Shown here: piece by piece, positions 1 through 9,277 of the stretch
Numbering within the stretch: position 1 is the first letter of the stretch
Layout of the letters: every line of letters begins with the position of its first letter
DNA from: Hyphomicrobiales bacterium
GTDB taxonomy: Bacteria; Pseudomonadota; Alphaproteobacteria; Rhizobiales; Rhizobiaceae
Reading direction: 5' to 3'
Assembly (NCBI GenBank): GCA_900466575.1
Contig: UBMP01000003.1
Span: 1-59,073 of the forward strand
Length of the DNA: 59,073 nt
Notes under the pieces: model-generated
Database searches by the model: none
The model's input: the letters and a program-made list of their open reading frames with translations, nothing else
Told to the model about the DNA's origin: nothing
Made by a program: the position numbers and the translations under genes

Positions 1-1
1 C

Positions 2-754
2 AATCAGGCGGTTTCGGCAGTGCGCGCGGGTGCCCGGACGGAGATGATCGGGGCCGTTGCCGATGACGATTTCGGCAGGACGCTGATCGCCAATCTCTCC
101 GCCAAGGGCGTAGGACATGCCCATGTGCGCCGGGATGCGGAGCGGTCCACCGGCATGAGCGTCGCCATCTTCGATGCCGATGGCGACTACGGGGCCGTTA
201 TAGTGTCGGGTAGCAATCTGACACTGGGAGATGCAGATGTGGAGGCCGCGGGTGAGCTACTGGCATCAAGCGCGGTGCTCGTGCTGCAGAACGAGATACC
301 GGATGCCGCGAATGTCGCGGCGGCCAAGCGTGTGCGGGCTGCCGGGGGCGAAGTCCTCCTCAATGCGGCACCAGCGCGCACCCTCTCTTCCGACCTTGCC
401 GCTCTCGTTGACGTCCTGGTCGTGAACGCGATCGAGGCGGAAATGCTGTCCGGGACGGATGTGGTGGAAACGTTGGAAGGCGCATTAGCCGCCGCAAGAC
501 GTCTCGCCGGAAGCTATCCGCATGTCGTCGTCACTGCCGGTGGCGCGGGCGTCGCCTACGCGAATGCGCAAGGGAAAACACTGACACTCGATCCGATCCG
601 CGTCACTGTCGCCAGCACACATGGCGCAGGTGATGAGTTCATCGGCGTTCTTGCCGCTTCGCGCGCAAAAGGACTTGGTTTTCCGGAGGCGCTGGACCTC
701 GCCAATCGTGCCGCAGCGAAGCTTGTCGGGACACCCGAAGACCAAAGGGTCTAG
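2..754 (+). CDS. PfkB/ribokinase-family sugar kinase, 5' end outside window
   Basis: The reading frame is already open at the first bases and reads NQAVSAVRAGA before the first possible start (GTG at 20), so the gene begins before the window and about 250 residues are seen. Ribokinase-like features are the N-Q-A...RAGA substrate-side stretch, MIGAVADDDFG, and the C-terminal GAGDEF anion-hole/catalytic-base motif (usually GAGDxF). The family phosphorylates ribose or related sugars in the cytoplasm using ATP. The Asp of GAGD is kept, so an active kinase is possible. It converges with the recombinase gene, whose stop lies 10 bases further on. The exact sugar cannot be told. Confidence 0.85.
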   Translation, partial: NQAVSAVRAGARTEMIGAVADDDFGRTLIANLSAKGVGHAHVRRDAERSTGMSVAIFDADGDYGAVIVSGSNLTLGDADVEAAGELLASSAVLVLQNEIPDAANVAAAKRVRAAGGEVLLNAAPARTLSSDLAALVDVLVVNAIEAEMLSGTDVVETLEGALAAARRLAGSYPHVVVTAGGAGVAYANAQGKTLTLDPIRVTVASTHGAGDEFIGVLAASRAKGLGFPEALDLANRAAAKLVGTPEDQRV

Positions 755-763
755 CTGTTATCC

Positions 764-1909
764 TTACAATAACCTCGCCGCACGTCCGCTTCTACGTGTC
801 GCGCTGTTATAATATTCCGAGGCCTGCTGAACCGAGCGATGACGGGATTGCTCCATGGCCTCGGGCAGCGGAATGCCCAGATTGGCCGCCTCTGTCAGAT
901 AGCCCGACCGGAGGCCATGCGCGGAAAACTCCGCAGGCTCCAGCCCTGCTTGTCGCGCACGCTGCTTGACAATGTCATTCACGGCCTTGGGATCGAGCGC
1001 GCGGGCCGACACATTGCCCCAGCGATCAATCCCCCGAAACACGCTGCCGCTCTCGATCCGTGCGACTTTGAGCCAGAGCTTCAACGCCTCCACAGGCCGA
1101 CCAGTGAGATAAACCACTTCATCATGATCGGCACCGCTCGTTTTTGTCCGCCCGAGATGAATGGACAGCGAGGGGAGGGGGGTGCCCCCCTCGACGGCAA
1201 TCGGGTCTTCGTCAATCAGTTGTTCCTTGCGCATGCCCGCCATTTCGCTGCGACGACGGCCACCGGAGGCGAAAGCGACCATCAGGATCGCCCGATCGCG
1301 AAGATCGCGCAGACTGCCGCTTTCACATGTTTTGAGGAGACGGGCGAGAATCTCGCCTGTCACGGCTTTGGCGCTCTTGCGCTTGCGCGGACGCGGGGTG
1401 GCACGCACCGCAAGCCGAATGGCAGACTTCAGCCTTGGCGATGCAAATACGCCTTCCAGCCCGCGCCATTTTGTCAGCGTCGACCAGGTGGCGAGCCGCC
1501 GGCGCACCGTATCGGGCGCATGCGGGCCGGTGGCTCGGAGGAACCCTTGAACGCGAAGCTGGTCTTCGACATCCACGGGCATTCCGTGCTGCGGATCCGC
1601 GAGACGCTTTTCCGGGTCCCATAGATGATGCGCCACGAACTTCAACAGAAGCGCTTCCGGCGCCGGCCACGGAAGAGGGCCGCCGGTCGCAGCAAAAGAC
1701 CAAGCCTGAAGATAGGCCAGATCGGAGGTGAGCGCCCGCAGCGTATTCTCACCCATCCCCTGATTGACCAAATGCCGCAGCGTCTCGACATCCTGGTCGG
1801 TCAACAGGTCCGCCAACGTGTCGCGACGCCCTATCGGCAGGACCGAGGCGACCGTATCAAGGGCCGCCAAACGGCGATCCAAAGGACTGTGGCGCTCTGA
1901 GCTGCTCAT
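764..1909 (-). CDS. Tyrosine recombinase (phage-type integrase), last gene of vapBC-integrase chain
   Basis: A 381-residue protein with the full tyrosine recombinase catalytic set in order: Arg in SGGRRRSE (about 218-220), HGLR (H331, R334), H357 in SRHRS and Tyr in EYYNSA (366/367). An N-terminal core-binding, all-helical region precedes it. The start at 1909 is chosen because the ATG overlaps the vapC stop as ATGA; a longer ORF to 2014 only runs back through vapC. The enzyme would cut and rejoin DNA at specific sites. Translational coupling to a toxin-antitoxin pair suggests the three genes move or are maintained together. No att repeats were found. Confidence 0.85.
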   Translation of the reverse strand: MSSSERHSPLDRRLAALDTVASVLPIGRRDTLADLLTDQDVETLRHLVNQGMGENTLRALTSDLAYLQAWSFAATGGPLPWPAPEALLLKFVAHHLWDPEKRLADPQHGMPVDVEDQLRVQGFLRATGPHAPDTVRRRLATWSTLTKWRGLEGVFASPRLKSAIRLAVRATPRPRKRKSAKAVTGEILARLLKTCESGSLRDLRDRAILMVAFASGGRRRSEMAGMRKEQLIDEDPIAVEGGTPLPSLSIHLGRTKTSGADHDEVVYLTGRPVEALKLWLKVARIESGSVFRGIDRWGNVSARALDPKAVNDIVKQRARQAGLEPAEFSAHGLRSGYLTEAANLGIPLPEAMEQSRHRSVQQASEYYNSATRRSGRAARLL

Positions 1910-2310
1910 CCCGATGATGACGCCGGATGCAGTTTCAGGTCGGTCTGCGAGAAGTCGCGACCCTTGAACAGCAAGGGTGCCTTGGCCACCGCTGAGACTG
2001 CGTACGAAAAGCAATCACCCATGTTGAGGCCTGCGGGATGGCGGCCGCGACCAAAACGCTCAAAGGCGTCTTCTGCCGCACGAAAATGCTTTTCATCGAA
2101 AGCAACGGTGGTGACATTCGGTGTTTCGGCGAGCCGTCGGATCATCTTCGCGGCGCTGGCGAACCCCTTGCCCGTCAGAACCATTCTTGCCTCCAGCAGC
2201 GTCGGCCAACCGATGATGACCGGTTCACGTCCGACGAGCACGCGGAACGTTTCAGCTTCAGGCTCTTGCATGGAAATGGCAATGATGACCGACGTATCCA
2301 CTGCGATCAT
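1906..2310 (-). CDS. vapC: PIN-domain toxin, VapC family
   Basis: 134 residues, the usual VapC length. It opens with MIAVDTSVIIAI, giving the first catalytic Asp (residue 5), and keeps a Glu in PTLLEARMVL and a late Asp in NMGDCFSYAVS, the acidic residues that bind metal in PIN nucleases. VapC proteins are site-specific RNases acting on tRNA or rRNA and are neutralised by VapB. The start ATG overlaps the vapB stop (ATGA at 2307-2310), and the stop overlaps the start of the recombinase gene, so all three are translationally coupled. Confidence 0.88.
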   Translation of the reverse strand: MIAVDTSVIIAISMQEPEAETFRVLVGREPVIIGWPTLLEARMVLTGKGFASAAKMIRRLAETPNVTTVAFDEKHFRAAEDAFERFGRGRHPAGLNMGDCFSYAVSAVAKAPLLFKGRDFSQTDLKLHPASSSG

Positions 2311-2564
2311 ATCGGCAGCCCGTTCTCATCATAGAAATCATCGTGGGCGGATGTCGTGCCCGGCGGGATATTCGGTCGATCTTCCGCGGCCATATCCCAA
2401 ACAGCGTCCATTGGATAGCGAACCCTGCCGTCTTGCAGTTCCTGTTCGTATCGTTCGAGCGCCTGTTCGATGAGCTTGTTGATTGGTTGGCCGGTGCGGC
2501 GGGCGAGTGCATGCGCGAGATCCCGCGCCTTGCTGCTGCGGATGGACAGTTGCGGTTCGGACAT
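2307..2564 (-). CDS. vapB: Antitoxin, VapB family (Rv0623-like)
   Basis: 85 residues with the N-terminal pattern MSEPQLSIRSSKARDLAHAL and the TGxxIxxLIEQALERYE helix, typical of the Rv0623/PSK-type VapB antitoxins. The N-terminal part should bind DNA as a dimer, while the acidic C-terminal tail (DDFYDENGLPI) should wrap the toxin. It lies directly before vapC with a four-base overlap. An inverted repeat 91 bases upstream of its start is a candidate operator for autorepression. Confidence 0.85.
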   Translation of the reverse strand: MSEPQLSIRSSKARDLAHALARRTGQPINKLIEQALERYEQELQDGRVRYPMDAVWDMAAEDRPNIPPGTTSAHDDFYDENGLPI

Positions 2565-2654
2565 GATTCAGGCTCCCGGCACAGACTTCATAGGGCCAAA
2601 GATAGGAAATTGCCGCCATGATAGCAAGATAAGAACATTCTGATGGCTATTCTT

Positions 2655-2673
2655 CGATAAGGGTTACTTATCG
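2655..2673. promoter_or_regulatory. Inverted repeat upstream of vapB
   Basis: Perfect 7-bp arms CGATAAG / CTTATCG separated by GGTTA lie in the 214-base gap between the Fic gene end and vapB. It could be a VapBC operator or part of a Fic transcript terminator; there is no U-rich tract in the Fic direction, so the operator reading is slightly favoured. Confidence 0.35.
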
Positions 2674-2778
2674 TGAGTGATAGAGGCGTAAACCACTCAT
2701 CATATCCTATGAAAGTAAAATCCACATTCGCCACATGTATTGTAATTTTTCTATTTAAATACAATTTGTTGAGGAACC

Positions 2779-3954
2779 CTATTTGGGCATTGGATCGGTT
2801 CCTTCGCTCAGGATTGCGAGATAGCGTCGGTAACCAAAGACCCGGTCCCGCTTGCGCCCTGTGATCTCATCGATGATGCCCAAACGCTCCAGGTCAGCCA
2901 GCGCCGCGTTCACCGTGGGCGCGGACAAGCCGGTCTCACGAACCAGCTGATTAGAGGTCAAAAATGGCGCTTTCTGAAACAGATCATAAATCCGCAGGGC
3001 CGATCCAGCCCGCTCACTTTCCGTGGCGATGCGCTCACGATCCCGCCTGAACAGTTCCGCAATTTCGGTGGCGGCTTCAAATGCCTGGTTCGCCGTCTCA
3101 GCTATCCCAGTCAGAAAGAAATCAAGCCAGGCTTCCCAGTTTCCATGCTCGCGCACCTCCTGCAACAGCCGGTAATAGTCGGCGCGATGTGTCTTGAGAT
3201 AGAGACTGAGATAAAGCAGCGGCTTGCGCAAAACCCCGTTGACACACAGATAAAGCGTCACCAGCAGCCGGCCGATACGGCCATTGCCGTCCAGAAATGG
3301 ATGGATGGTTTCGAACTGGACATGCAACAGCCCCGCTTTGATCAGGGCGGGCAACCGCGACCGGTCTTCATGCATGAAGCGTTCGAGTGCATCGAGACTT
3401 TCCTGCATTTGGGTGACCGGTGGCGGCACATAAAGCGCGTTGCCCGGTCGAGTTCCCCCGATCCAGTTTTGGGAGCGCCTGAATTCGCCGGGATTTTTAG
3501 TGCCGCCACGGCCGCTTTGCAGCAGGCGGGCATGCATTTCACGGATGAGGCGGAGGGATAAGGGGAGCTCTTCCAGCCGCTCAAGGCCATACATCATCGC
3601 ATCGACATAGTTCGACACCTCGCGGAGGTCATCGATTGGCTGTCCTGCCACTGCCTCGGTTTCAAAGCGGAGCAGATCCGATAATGTCGATTGTGTGCCT
3701 TCGATCTGGGAAGAAAGCACGGCTTCCTTTCGGACATACATATAAAGGAAGAGTTCTTGCCGCGGCAGCAGCATCGTGATGCCATCCAGCCGCCCCAGCG
3801 CCCGTTCGGCAAGACTGAGCCGTTCCAACAACGCCAGAACATCAATGGTAGGCTCCGGCGGCAGGGGAGGGGGTACGAAGGCACGCACGGTTTCGCCGGC
3901 AACAGAGGTTTCGACAAAGCGGCCAAGCCGCGACTGGAAAGTGGAATCGGACAT
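2779..3954 (-). CDS. Fic family protein (class II, self-inhibited) with C-terminal winged helix
   Basis: 391 residues. The catalytic Fic loop HPFLDGNGRIGRLL is intact (His218), so AMPylation or a similar nucleotide transfer is expected. An N-terminal SSQIEGT (81-87) matches the inhibitory (S/T)xxxE(G/N) helix of class II Fic proteins. The last 70 residues (SNQLVRETGLSAPTVNAALADLERLGI) form a DNA-binding winged helix. Such proteins usually stand alone and may autoregulate. The upstream region carries two direct CGGCTATTT repeats close to the start codon. The target protein cannot be inferred. Confidence 0.9.
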   Translation of the reverse strand: MSDSTFQSRLGRFVETSVAGETVRAFVPPPLPPEPTIDVLALLERLSLAERALGRLDGITMLLPRQELFLYMYVRKEAVLSSQIEGTQSTLSDLLRFETEAVAGQPIDDLREVSNYVDAMMYGLERLEELPLSLRLIREMHARLLQSGRGGTKNPGEFRRSQNWIGGTRPGNALYVPPPVTQMQESLDALERFMHEDRSRLPALIKAGLLHVQFETIHPFLDGNGRIGRLLVTLYLCVNGVLRKPLLYLSLYLKTHRADYYRLLQEVREHGNWEAWLDFFLTGIAETANQAFEAATEIAELFRRDRERIATESERAGSALRIYDLFQKAPFLTSNQLVRETGLSAPTVNAALADLERLGIIDEITGRKRDRVFGYRRYLAILSEGTDPMPK

Positions 3955-4721
3955 GAAGGGAATATGTACAAAGTCGGCTATTTAAACAATCGGCTATTTG
4001 TTAAAATAGAGAACGAGTTAAGCTAAGCGCTCTTAAATAGCGGTGCCGCAGGCATCGTTCTCGACCTGCTAGTACAGAGCAGCCATACGTGTGCAGAAAG
4101 CGGACACCTGTGGCGCGCCGATCCGCAATCTAGAATCCGAAGCGTTCCGGCCAGAGGTGTGGGGCCGAATAGTTATTACGATCCTCGGCATGGCAGCGCA
4201 CATGGACTCACCAACTCATGACCTCGATCAGCTAGTTCTGTATATCGTATGCTTTATCATCAGCACGATGACAAGGAAGACGTTCTGGTAGTCGACAATG
4301 TCGATGGCACCTTTCCGATGCTGGCCCGGATAGCGGTGCCAAAACGATGTCGCTCCGATCCCGCTTTGAGATCAATTGGTTCCTTGCCAGGCAGATGTAA
4401 AATACTGCTCGACATGCCCGATATGCAGAGACAGCGATGCGGCGTGTGTCTGGTCTTGCCGTTAGATGCGCTCCGTAGTGGACCTGATGGCAGCGTCTGT
4501 TCTTCTGCAATTGTTGCTGCGCAGGCGGGCTCCATGAAAACGGCCCTATCAATCATCCGGCAGCCAAGCTGAGCGCGAGCACGCATCGAACTTCTCGACC
4601 GATATCCCCGGAAGCACGCTGATTGTGAGATTTACCATTCACTCGACCTTTGATTGACTTGGCGACGAAAGCGAACGATGCTTGCAACGCTTCGTATTGC
4701 GTTGCTTAAGGTTGTGCCGCT
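3955..4721. other. Gene-poor region between Fic and the MmeI-like gene
   Basis: About 770 bases with no ORF that looks real. Short overlapping frames on both strands between 4230 and 4590 (for example a plus-strand stretch reading LYHQHDDKEDVLVVDN) have coding-like composition but no family I recognise and no sensible start; this is probably the decayed remains of a gene. The last 100 bases should hold the promoter of the downstream gene. Confidence 0.4.
3975..3999. repeat. Direct repeat in the Fic gene promoter region
   Basis: Two copies of CGGCTATTT at 3975-3983 and 3991-3999, 16 bases apart, lie 20-45 bases upstream of the Fic start codon (which reads to the left). Their position suggests an operator, perhaps for the protein's own winged-helix domain. 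Confidence 0.35.
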
Positions 4722-6919
4722 ATGAGTTTTGATGCCGGCGTTCTGACACCCGTTTCATTTGTTCACAAATGGAAGAATGCATCGCTCAACGAGCGTCAGG
4801 CCGCTCATGAGCATTTTCTGGATCTTTGTGCGCTTTTTGATCATCCCACACCGAATGGCACAGATCCGCACGGCGACTTCTTTGTCTTTGAAAAAGGTGT
4901 CGGCAAGAGTGGGGCGGCCGCGGGTTTGCCGACGTTTGGAAAAAGGATCATTTCGCCTGGGAATACAAGCGCAAGAACGGCAATCTCGATGAGGCGCTGC
5001 TTCAGCTTGTCCGATACGCAGCGGCACTGGAGAACCCGCCGCTCCATGTCGTCTGCGACCTCCACCGATTTCGCATCCACACCGCTTGGACGAATACGGT
5101 GCCCTCAGTCTACGAGATAAGTCTCGACGATCTCCTGGAGCCTGGTCCGCGTGAATTGTTACGAAATGTATTCTACGCACCGGAAAAGCTGAAACCGGCA
5201 AAGACACGGGCCGCGATTACAGCGGAGGCCGCCGACAAGTTCTCGACGATTGCCTTGCGATTGCAGGGACGGGGTACAGCGGAAGAGATCGCCCATTTCG
5301 TCAATCAGCTTGTGTTCTGTTTCTTCGCGCAGAGCGTCAAACTGCTACCGGAAAATCTGTTCACCAAACTTCTGAGGCGTTCGCTGCAGCGACCGGAACA
5401 GGCGAAAGCCTATCTGGACAAGCTCTTTGAAGCGATGGAAAGCGGCGGGGATTTCGACCTCACGGAAATTGCCTGGTTCAACGGCGGTCTTTTCGATCGC
5501 CGCAGGGCTCTTCGCCTTGATGAGGGTGATCTTGGCCTGCTCGTCGCGGCCGACAGCCTCGATTGGGGAATGATCGATCCAACGATTTTTGGCACCCTGT
5601 TCGAGAGGTTCCTCGATCCCGACAAACGAGCCCAGATCGGTGCCCACTATACCGATACGGACAAGATCATGAAGCTGGTCGATCCGGTAGTGCTGCGGCC
5701 TTTGCGAGCGGAATGGGAAACTTGCAAGCAGATGATCGTTGGCTTGCTGGATGGCAGCATCAAACCGCCGATGCGCAAGACGACGCGCCGGCGAATGACG
5801 CCGACCGAAGCCGCAGAGGAAGAGCATTCGCGTTTCGAGGAGCGCCTTCGCGCCTTAAGAATTCTCGACCCTGCCTGCGGCTCTGGCAACTTCCTCTATC
5901 TCGCCCTGCAAGGGGTGAAGGACATCGAATATCGCGCCAATCTGGAATGCGAAATGCTGGGTCTGCATCCGCGCCTTCCGCTTGTCGGGCCGGAAATTCT
6001 CCGCGGGATCGAAATCAACGCCATGGCCGCCGAACTGGCGAGGACGACCATCTGGATCGGCGACATTCAGTGGCGGCTGCGCAACGGCATTCATTCGAAG
6101 CCAGTCCCGATCCTTCGGAAACTTGAAGCCATAGAAACGGCGAACGCCCTGGTAACGCAGCCCTTGCAGCTTCGGCATGGGCCAGAGGACACGACGTCTG
6201 CGAAACCTGTAGAACTGGACCTCCTGCCATCACATCCGGAACAGGTGAATGAAAGCAGGGAAGCTGTGTGGCCCCAGGCGGAATTCATCGTCGGTAACCC
6301 GCCTTTTCTGGGCGCCAAACTTCTCCGCCAGCATCTTGGCGACGACGTGGTTGAGGATCTCTTCCAGACGTTCGACGGACGCGTGCCGAAGGAGGCCGAT
6401 CTCGTCTGTTACTGGTTCGAGAAGGCGCTGGATGCCGTGCAGTCAGGCAGATCGAGCCGCGTCGGCCTCGTCAGCACCAATTCGATACGGGGTGGCGCCA
6501 ATCGCAGGGTGTTGGATCGCATCGGCGCCCAGAGCCGCATTTTCGAAGCCTGGAGCGATCAGCCGTGGGTCGTGGATGGGGCTGCGGTGCGTGTATCCCT
6601 CGTCTGCTTCGGGCAGGGAGCGGACGAACTGCGGCTGGATGAAAAGCAGGTCGCAGTCATTAACACCGATCTCACGGCGGGTGCCATGGATTTGACGAAG
6701 GCCCGCAGGCTTGCCGAGAATCTCGGCGTGGCATTCATGGGAGATACCAAAGGCGGCGCGTTCGATGTGACAGGCGATCTTGCGCGTGCCTGGTTGAAGC
6801 TGCCGCTCAACCCCAATGGCCGGCCAAACTCGGACGTGCTTCGCCCCTGGCGCAACGGCATGGATACCGAAGCTGTTTGCCTGGAACTGGCTCACACTGG
6901 GCCATTCCAAGGTAAGTAA
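4722..6919 (+). pseudogene. MmeI-like fused restriction endonuclease-methyltransferase, frameshifted and 3'-truncated
   Basis: MmeI-type (type IIL) enzymes carry an N-terminal PD-(D/E)xK nuclease, a helical linker, a gamma-class N6-adenine methyltransferase and a C-terminal specificity domain in about 920 residues. Here frame 1 (4722 to about 4912) reads FVFEKGVGKSG, then coding continues in another frame as GRGFADVWKKDHFAWEYKRK (nuclease D...ExK). The shift fits loss of one G in the GGGG run at 4911-4914. Motif I DPACGSGNF (about 5869) and the catalytic NPPF (about 6298) are intact. Similarity to the family fades after LRPWRNGMD (about 6863) and the frame stops at 6919, so the specificity domain is missing. 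Likely inactive. Confidence 0.8.
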
Positions 6920-7069
6920 TTGCCCAGATTGGGAAATTTAATGCGGGAGTAGCCTAATAATAACGGGGGCAGCGGTTCGAATCCCTTCACATCAGGATTT
7001 TTGTCAATCGTTCATTCGAGTGGCATCGAATTTCTCTTTCGTAGGCGGATCCACGGTCTGAGCCCATAG
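6920..7069. other. Junction between truncated MmeI-like gene and IS110 flank
   Basis: Non-coding. It contains GCGGGAGTAGC (6943-6953) and GGTTCGAATCCC (6974-6985), which resemble the 5' end and T-arm of a tRNA, but the T-stem does not pair well and the body is absent. At most this is a tRNA relic; I do not call a tRNA. Confidence 0.25.
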
Positions 7070-7291
7070 CAATTACCGGCCCGGTTCTCGGGCCTATACA
7101 ACCTCACATCCGGTCGCCGCTCTCACGCGGCTGCACCATTATCCCGCATTCGACGGGCACGGGCTCAGGAGAACGGGACCAAACTCAAGATCGGCATTTA
7201 TAGGCCAAAAGGATTCCCGGTCCGTTCACCTGGATCCGTCAGGGCTGATCAGGCCCTGAGGATTAGAAACTGTGTCGCAGCAGTTTGTGTT
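7070..7291 (-). ncRNA. Structured non-coding stretch next to IS110 transposase, candidate bridge/seek RNA region
   Basis: Downstream of the transposase stop are three clear hairpins within 190 bases: GGCCCG-gttct-CGGGCC (7078-7094), GCCGC-tctcac-GCGGC (7116-7131) and CAGGGC-tgatcag-GCCCTG (7240-7258). IS110/IS1111 elements are known to encode a structured RNA in a non-coding end that guides target choice. Only 98 bases separate the other side of the transposase from narR, so this side is the likelier location. The element ends are not defined, so this is inference. Confidence 0.3.
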
Positions 7292-8449
7292 TCAGGCGGT
7301 TTTCATGATCGCGCCTTCGATCACGACGCCGGAGCTCACATATTTCCAAAGGGCCACGAGCAGCTTACGCGCGAGTGCAACAATCATCGGCGTCTTTAAG
7401 CGGCCGGCGTTCTGCGCGATGCGCTCTTTGAACCATAATGTTAACGCCGATTTCGGTTGATGCCGTAACCATAGCCAGGCGAGCTCGACCATGGTGGCTC
7501 GCAAACGCGGATTACCCGCCTTAGACACGCCCTGTTCGCGATTGACGTTACCGCTTTGCCAGGGGGAGGGCGCAAGGCCCGCATAGGACGCGATTTGCCG
7601 TCGATTGTCGAAGTGTCGGAACAGCCCTTCGGTGTAGAGTATCGTAGCGAACTCTGGGCCTATTCCTTTGATGCCTAAAAGCGCGGTCGCTTCTTTCGGC
7701 GTTTCCTGAACGATCAAGGCTTCTCGCTCGGCTTCAACAGCCTTGATCTGGGTGATCAACAATTCGAGGCGATCGAGTTCTCTGCAGATTTCTGCTTTCA
7801 AATGTTTTGAGAGCGGCCGACCATCGCCAGTCTGAAGCTCCTCCAGACGCTGGCGGCGATCTCGATTGACAGGTTGGTAATCCCGAATTCCTTGCGTGAA
7901 GAGCAGCCCCTTTATGCGATTGACGTGGAAGACACGTTCGGCAATTAGCGTTTTCCGCTCCCGTCCAAGCCGTCGGTTGTCGTCTTCCTCCGGTGTAAGG
8001 AGCTTGACCATTGAGCACGCACGGGGCTCACCACGTTTCCATGCCATTAAGGCGCGGATCAGCGTTTCGCCGTCGATACGGTCGGTCTTCGCCCGACGAT
8101 GACGGCGTGGCATGGCAATGGATGCGGCCTCTACAATGTGGCTCTCGATCCAGGCTTCCTTGCTGAGAACTCGCCCCAGCCAGAAGCCATCAAGTCCGGC
8201 CTCCTGGATCACGACCAGCGGGTATAGCCTCTCTTTGCGCCGCTGTGCCTTCTGGCGAAGGGCGTCAAAACACGAGAACAAGCCGGCAATATCGCCTCCA
8301 GTGACGGTATGGCGAGACATCTTTTCACTTCCCGGCGATAGAGCTGTCACGAGCCATGTCGATTTGCTCATTTCCAACGACACAAAAATTGCGCCAAGAT
8401 CGACGGGGGTAGTGGTCTGCGCTTGGGTTTGATCTGCTGTTATCGGCAT
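7292..8449 (-). CDS. IS110-family transposase
   Basis: 385 residues with the two IS110 parts: an N-terminal DEDD (RuvC-like) domain starting DLGAIFVSLEMSKSTW and containing RRAKTDRIDGETL, and a C-terminal Transposase_20-type region (LLGIKGIGPEFATIL ... ASYAGLAPSPWQSG ... SKAGNPRLRATMVELAWLWLRHQP). The length is normal and the frame is unbroken, so it may be active. IS110 elements lack classical terminal inverted repeats, and I could not fix the ends. It sits between the truncated MmeI-like gene and narR, 98 bases beyond the narR stop. Confidence 0.92.
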   Translation of the reverse strand: MPITADQTQAQTTTPVDLGAIFVSLEMSKSTWLVTALSPGSEKMSRHTVTGGDIAGLFSCFDALRQKAQRRKERLYPLVVIQEAGLDGFWLGRVLSKEAWIESHIVEAASIAMPRRHRRAKTDRIDGETLIRALMAWKRGEPRACSMVKLLTPEEDDNRRLGRERKTLIAERVFHVNRIKGLLFTQGIRDYQPVNRDRRQRLEELQTGDGRPLSKHLKAEICRELDRLELLITQIKAVEAEREALIVQETPKEATALLGIKGIGPEFATILYTEGLFRHFDNRRQIASYAGLAPSPWQSGNVNREQGVSKAGNPRLRATMVELAWLWLRHQPKSALTLWFKERIAQNAGRLKTPMIVALARKLLVALWKYVSSGVVIEGAIMKTA

Positions 8450-8547
8450 GATTGGCCTCCAGAGAGTTTTCTAGCGACCTCACTCTGCCACGGTGCAGGC
8501 CGCTACTCACCCCTGATGGGATCTCAAGGCGAAGGACTATAAAATCG

Positions 8548-9264
8548 TCAGCTATTGTGGTCGGGTTCATCGATCAGCGGTGTTGGGTGGGCCAAAGCCT
8601 CCAACGCACCACGATCTGTGATGATGATACGTTGACCATCAATCTTGGCGCCCACCTCCCTCAGTGACTTCATAACCCGCGATAGGCTTTCAGGTGTGAC
8701 GCCGAGAAGTGAAGCAAGCAATCGCTTTTCGATGGGTAGAGTAAAGCTGACGTCATTGGTCGCAGACTTTGTTTGACGCAGAATATAGGCGGCAAGTCTT
8801 TCGCGCGCATTTCGCAGCTTGAGGTCCTTGGTGTGTCGCACCGAACTCCGGTAACACGCAGCAAGTTCGGTAATCGTTGCCATCGCGAATTCGGGATCAA
8901 TTTTGAAAATTGCGCGCAAATCGACGCTCGGCACAAGGATTACGCGGGTTTTTTCAAGGGTACGTGCCGACATCAGATACGGCGCGTCTTTGATGGCGGC
9001 CGCGAGAATGAAGGTGGAAATGGGTCTCACCACTCCCATTGTGGTTTCTCGGCCCTCCCATCCAGCAAAAAGTTCGACAGATCCTTCCACAACAATGTGT
9101 AGAAAGTCAGCCAAAGAACCTTCGTCGATTAGCTTTATCGACGCTGGGAACGTCTGGTCATAGGCGGAACGGGTCAACGCATTGAAATTGGCCTCGTCCA
9201 TCGTGCGGAACAAGGGCAACTGACGAATATATGGACGTTCGACCTCACGCAAGAATAGCCCCAA
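8548..9264 (-). CDS. narR: Crp/Fnr-family regulator, NarR type
   Basis: 238 residues: an N-terminal cyclic-nucleotide-type beta roll (FLHIVVEGSVELFAGWEGRET), a dimer helix, and a C-terminal winged helix with LASLLGVTPESLSRVMKSL. The N-terminal cysteine cluster of FNR is absent, so it is not an O2 sensor of that type. In Paracoccus, NarR is a cysteine-free FNR relative encoded divergently from narK and needed for nitrate/nitrite induction of nar genes; position and sequence fit that. The frame opens with TTG at 9264 without a good ribosome binding site; TTG at 9252 is an alternative. A perfect inverted repeat lies just upstream. Confidence 0.8.
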   Translation of the reverse strand: MGLFLREVERPYIRQLPLFRTMDEANFNALTRSAYDQTFPASIKLIDEGSLADFLHIVVEGSVELFAGWEGRETTMGVVRPISTFILAAAIKDAPYLMSARTLEKTRVILVPSVDLRAIFKIDPEFAMATITELAACYRSSVRHTKDLKLRNARERLAAYILRQTKSATNDVSFTLPIEKRLLASLLGVTPESLSRVMKSLREVGAKIDGQRIIITDRGALEALAHPTPLIDEPDHNS

Positions 9265-9277
9265 AGCAAAAGTGTAC

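Noticed and set aside
4232-4586. Overlapping 106-108-codon ORFs on both strands
   Set aside because: Mutually exclusive frames without ribosome sites, known domains or fitting neighbours; described only as part of the intergenic region.
6943-6990. tRNA-like pieces GCGGGAGTAGC and GGTTCGAATCCC
   Set aside because: The T-stem bases do not pair, the anticodon arm is missing and there is no CCA-side acceptor match; not called as a tRNA.
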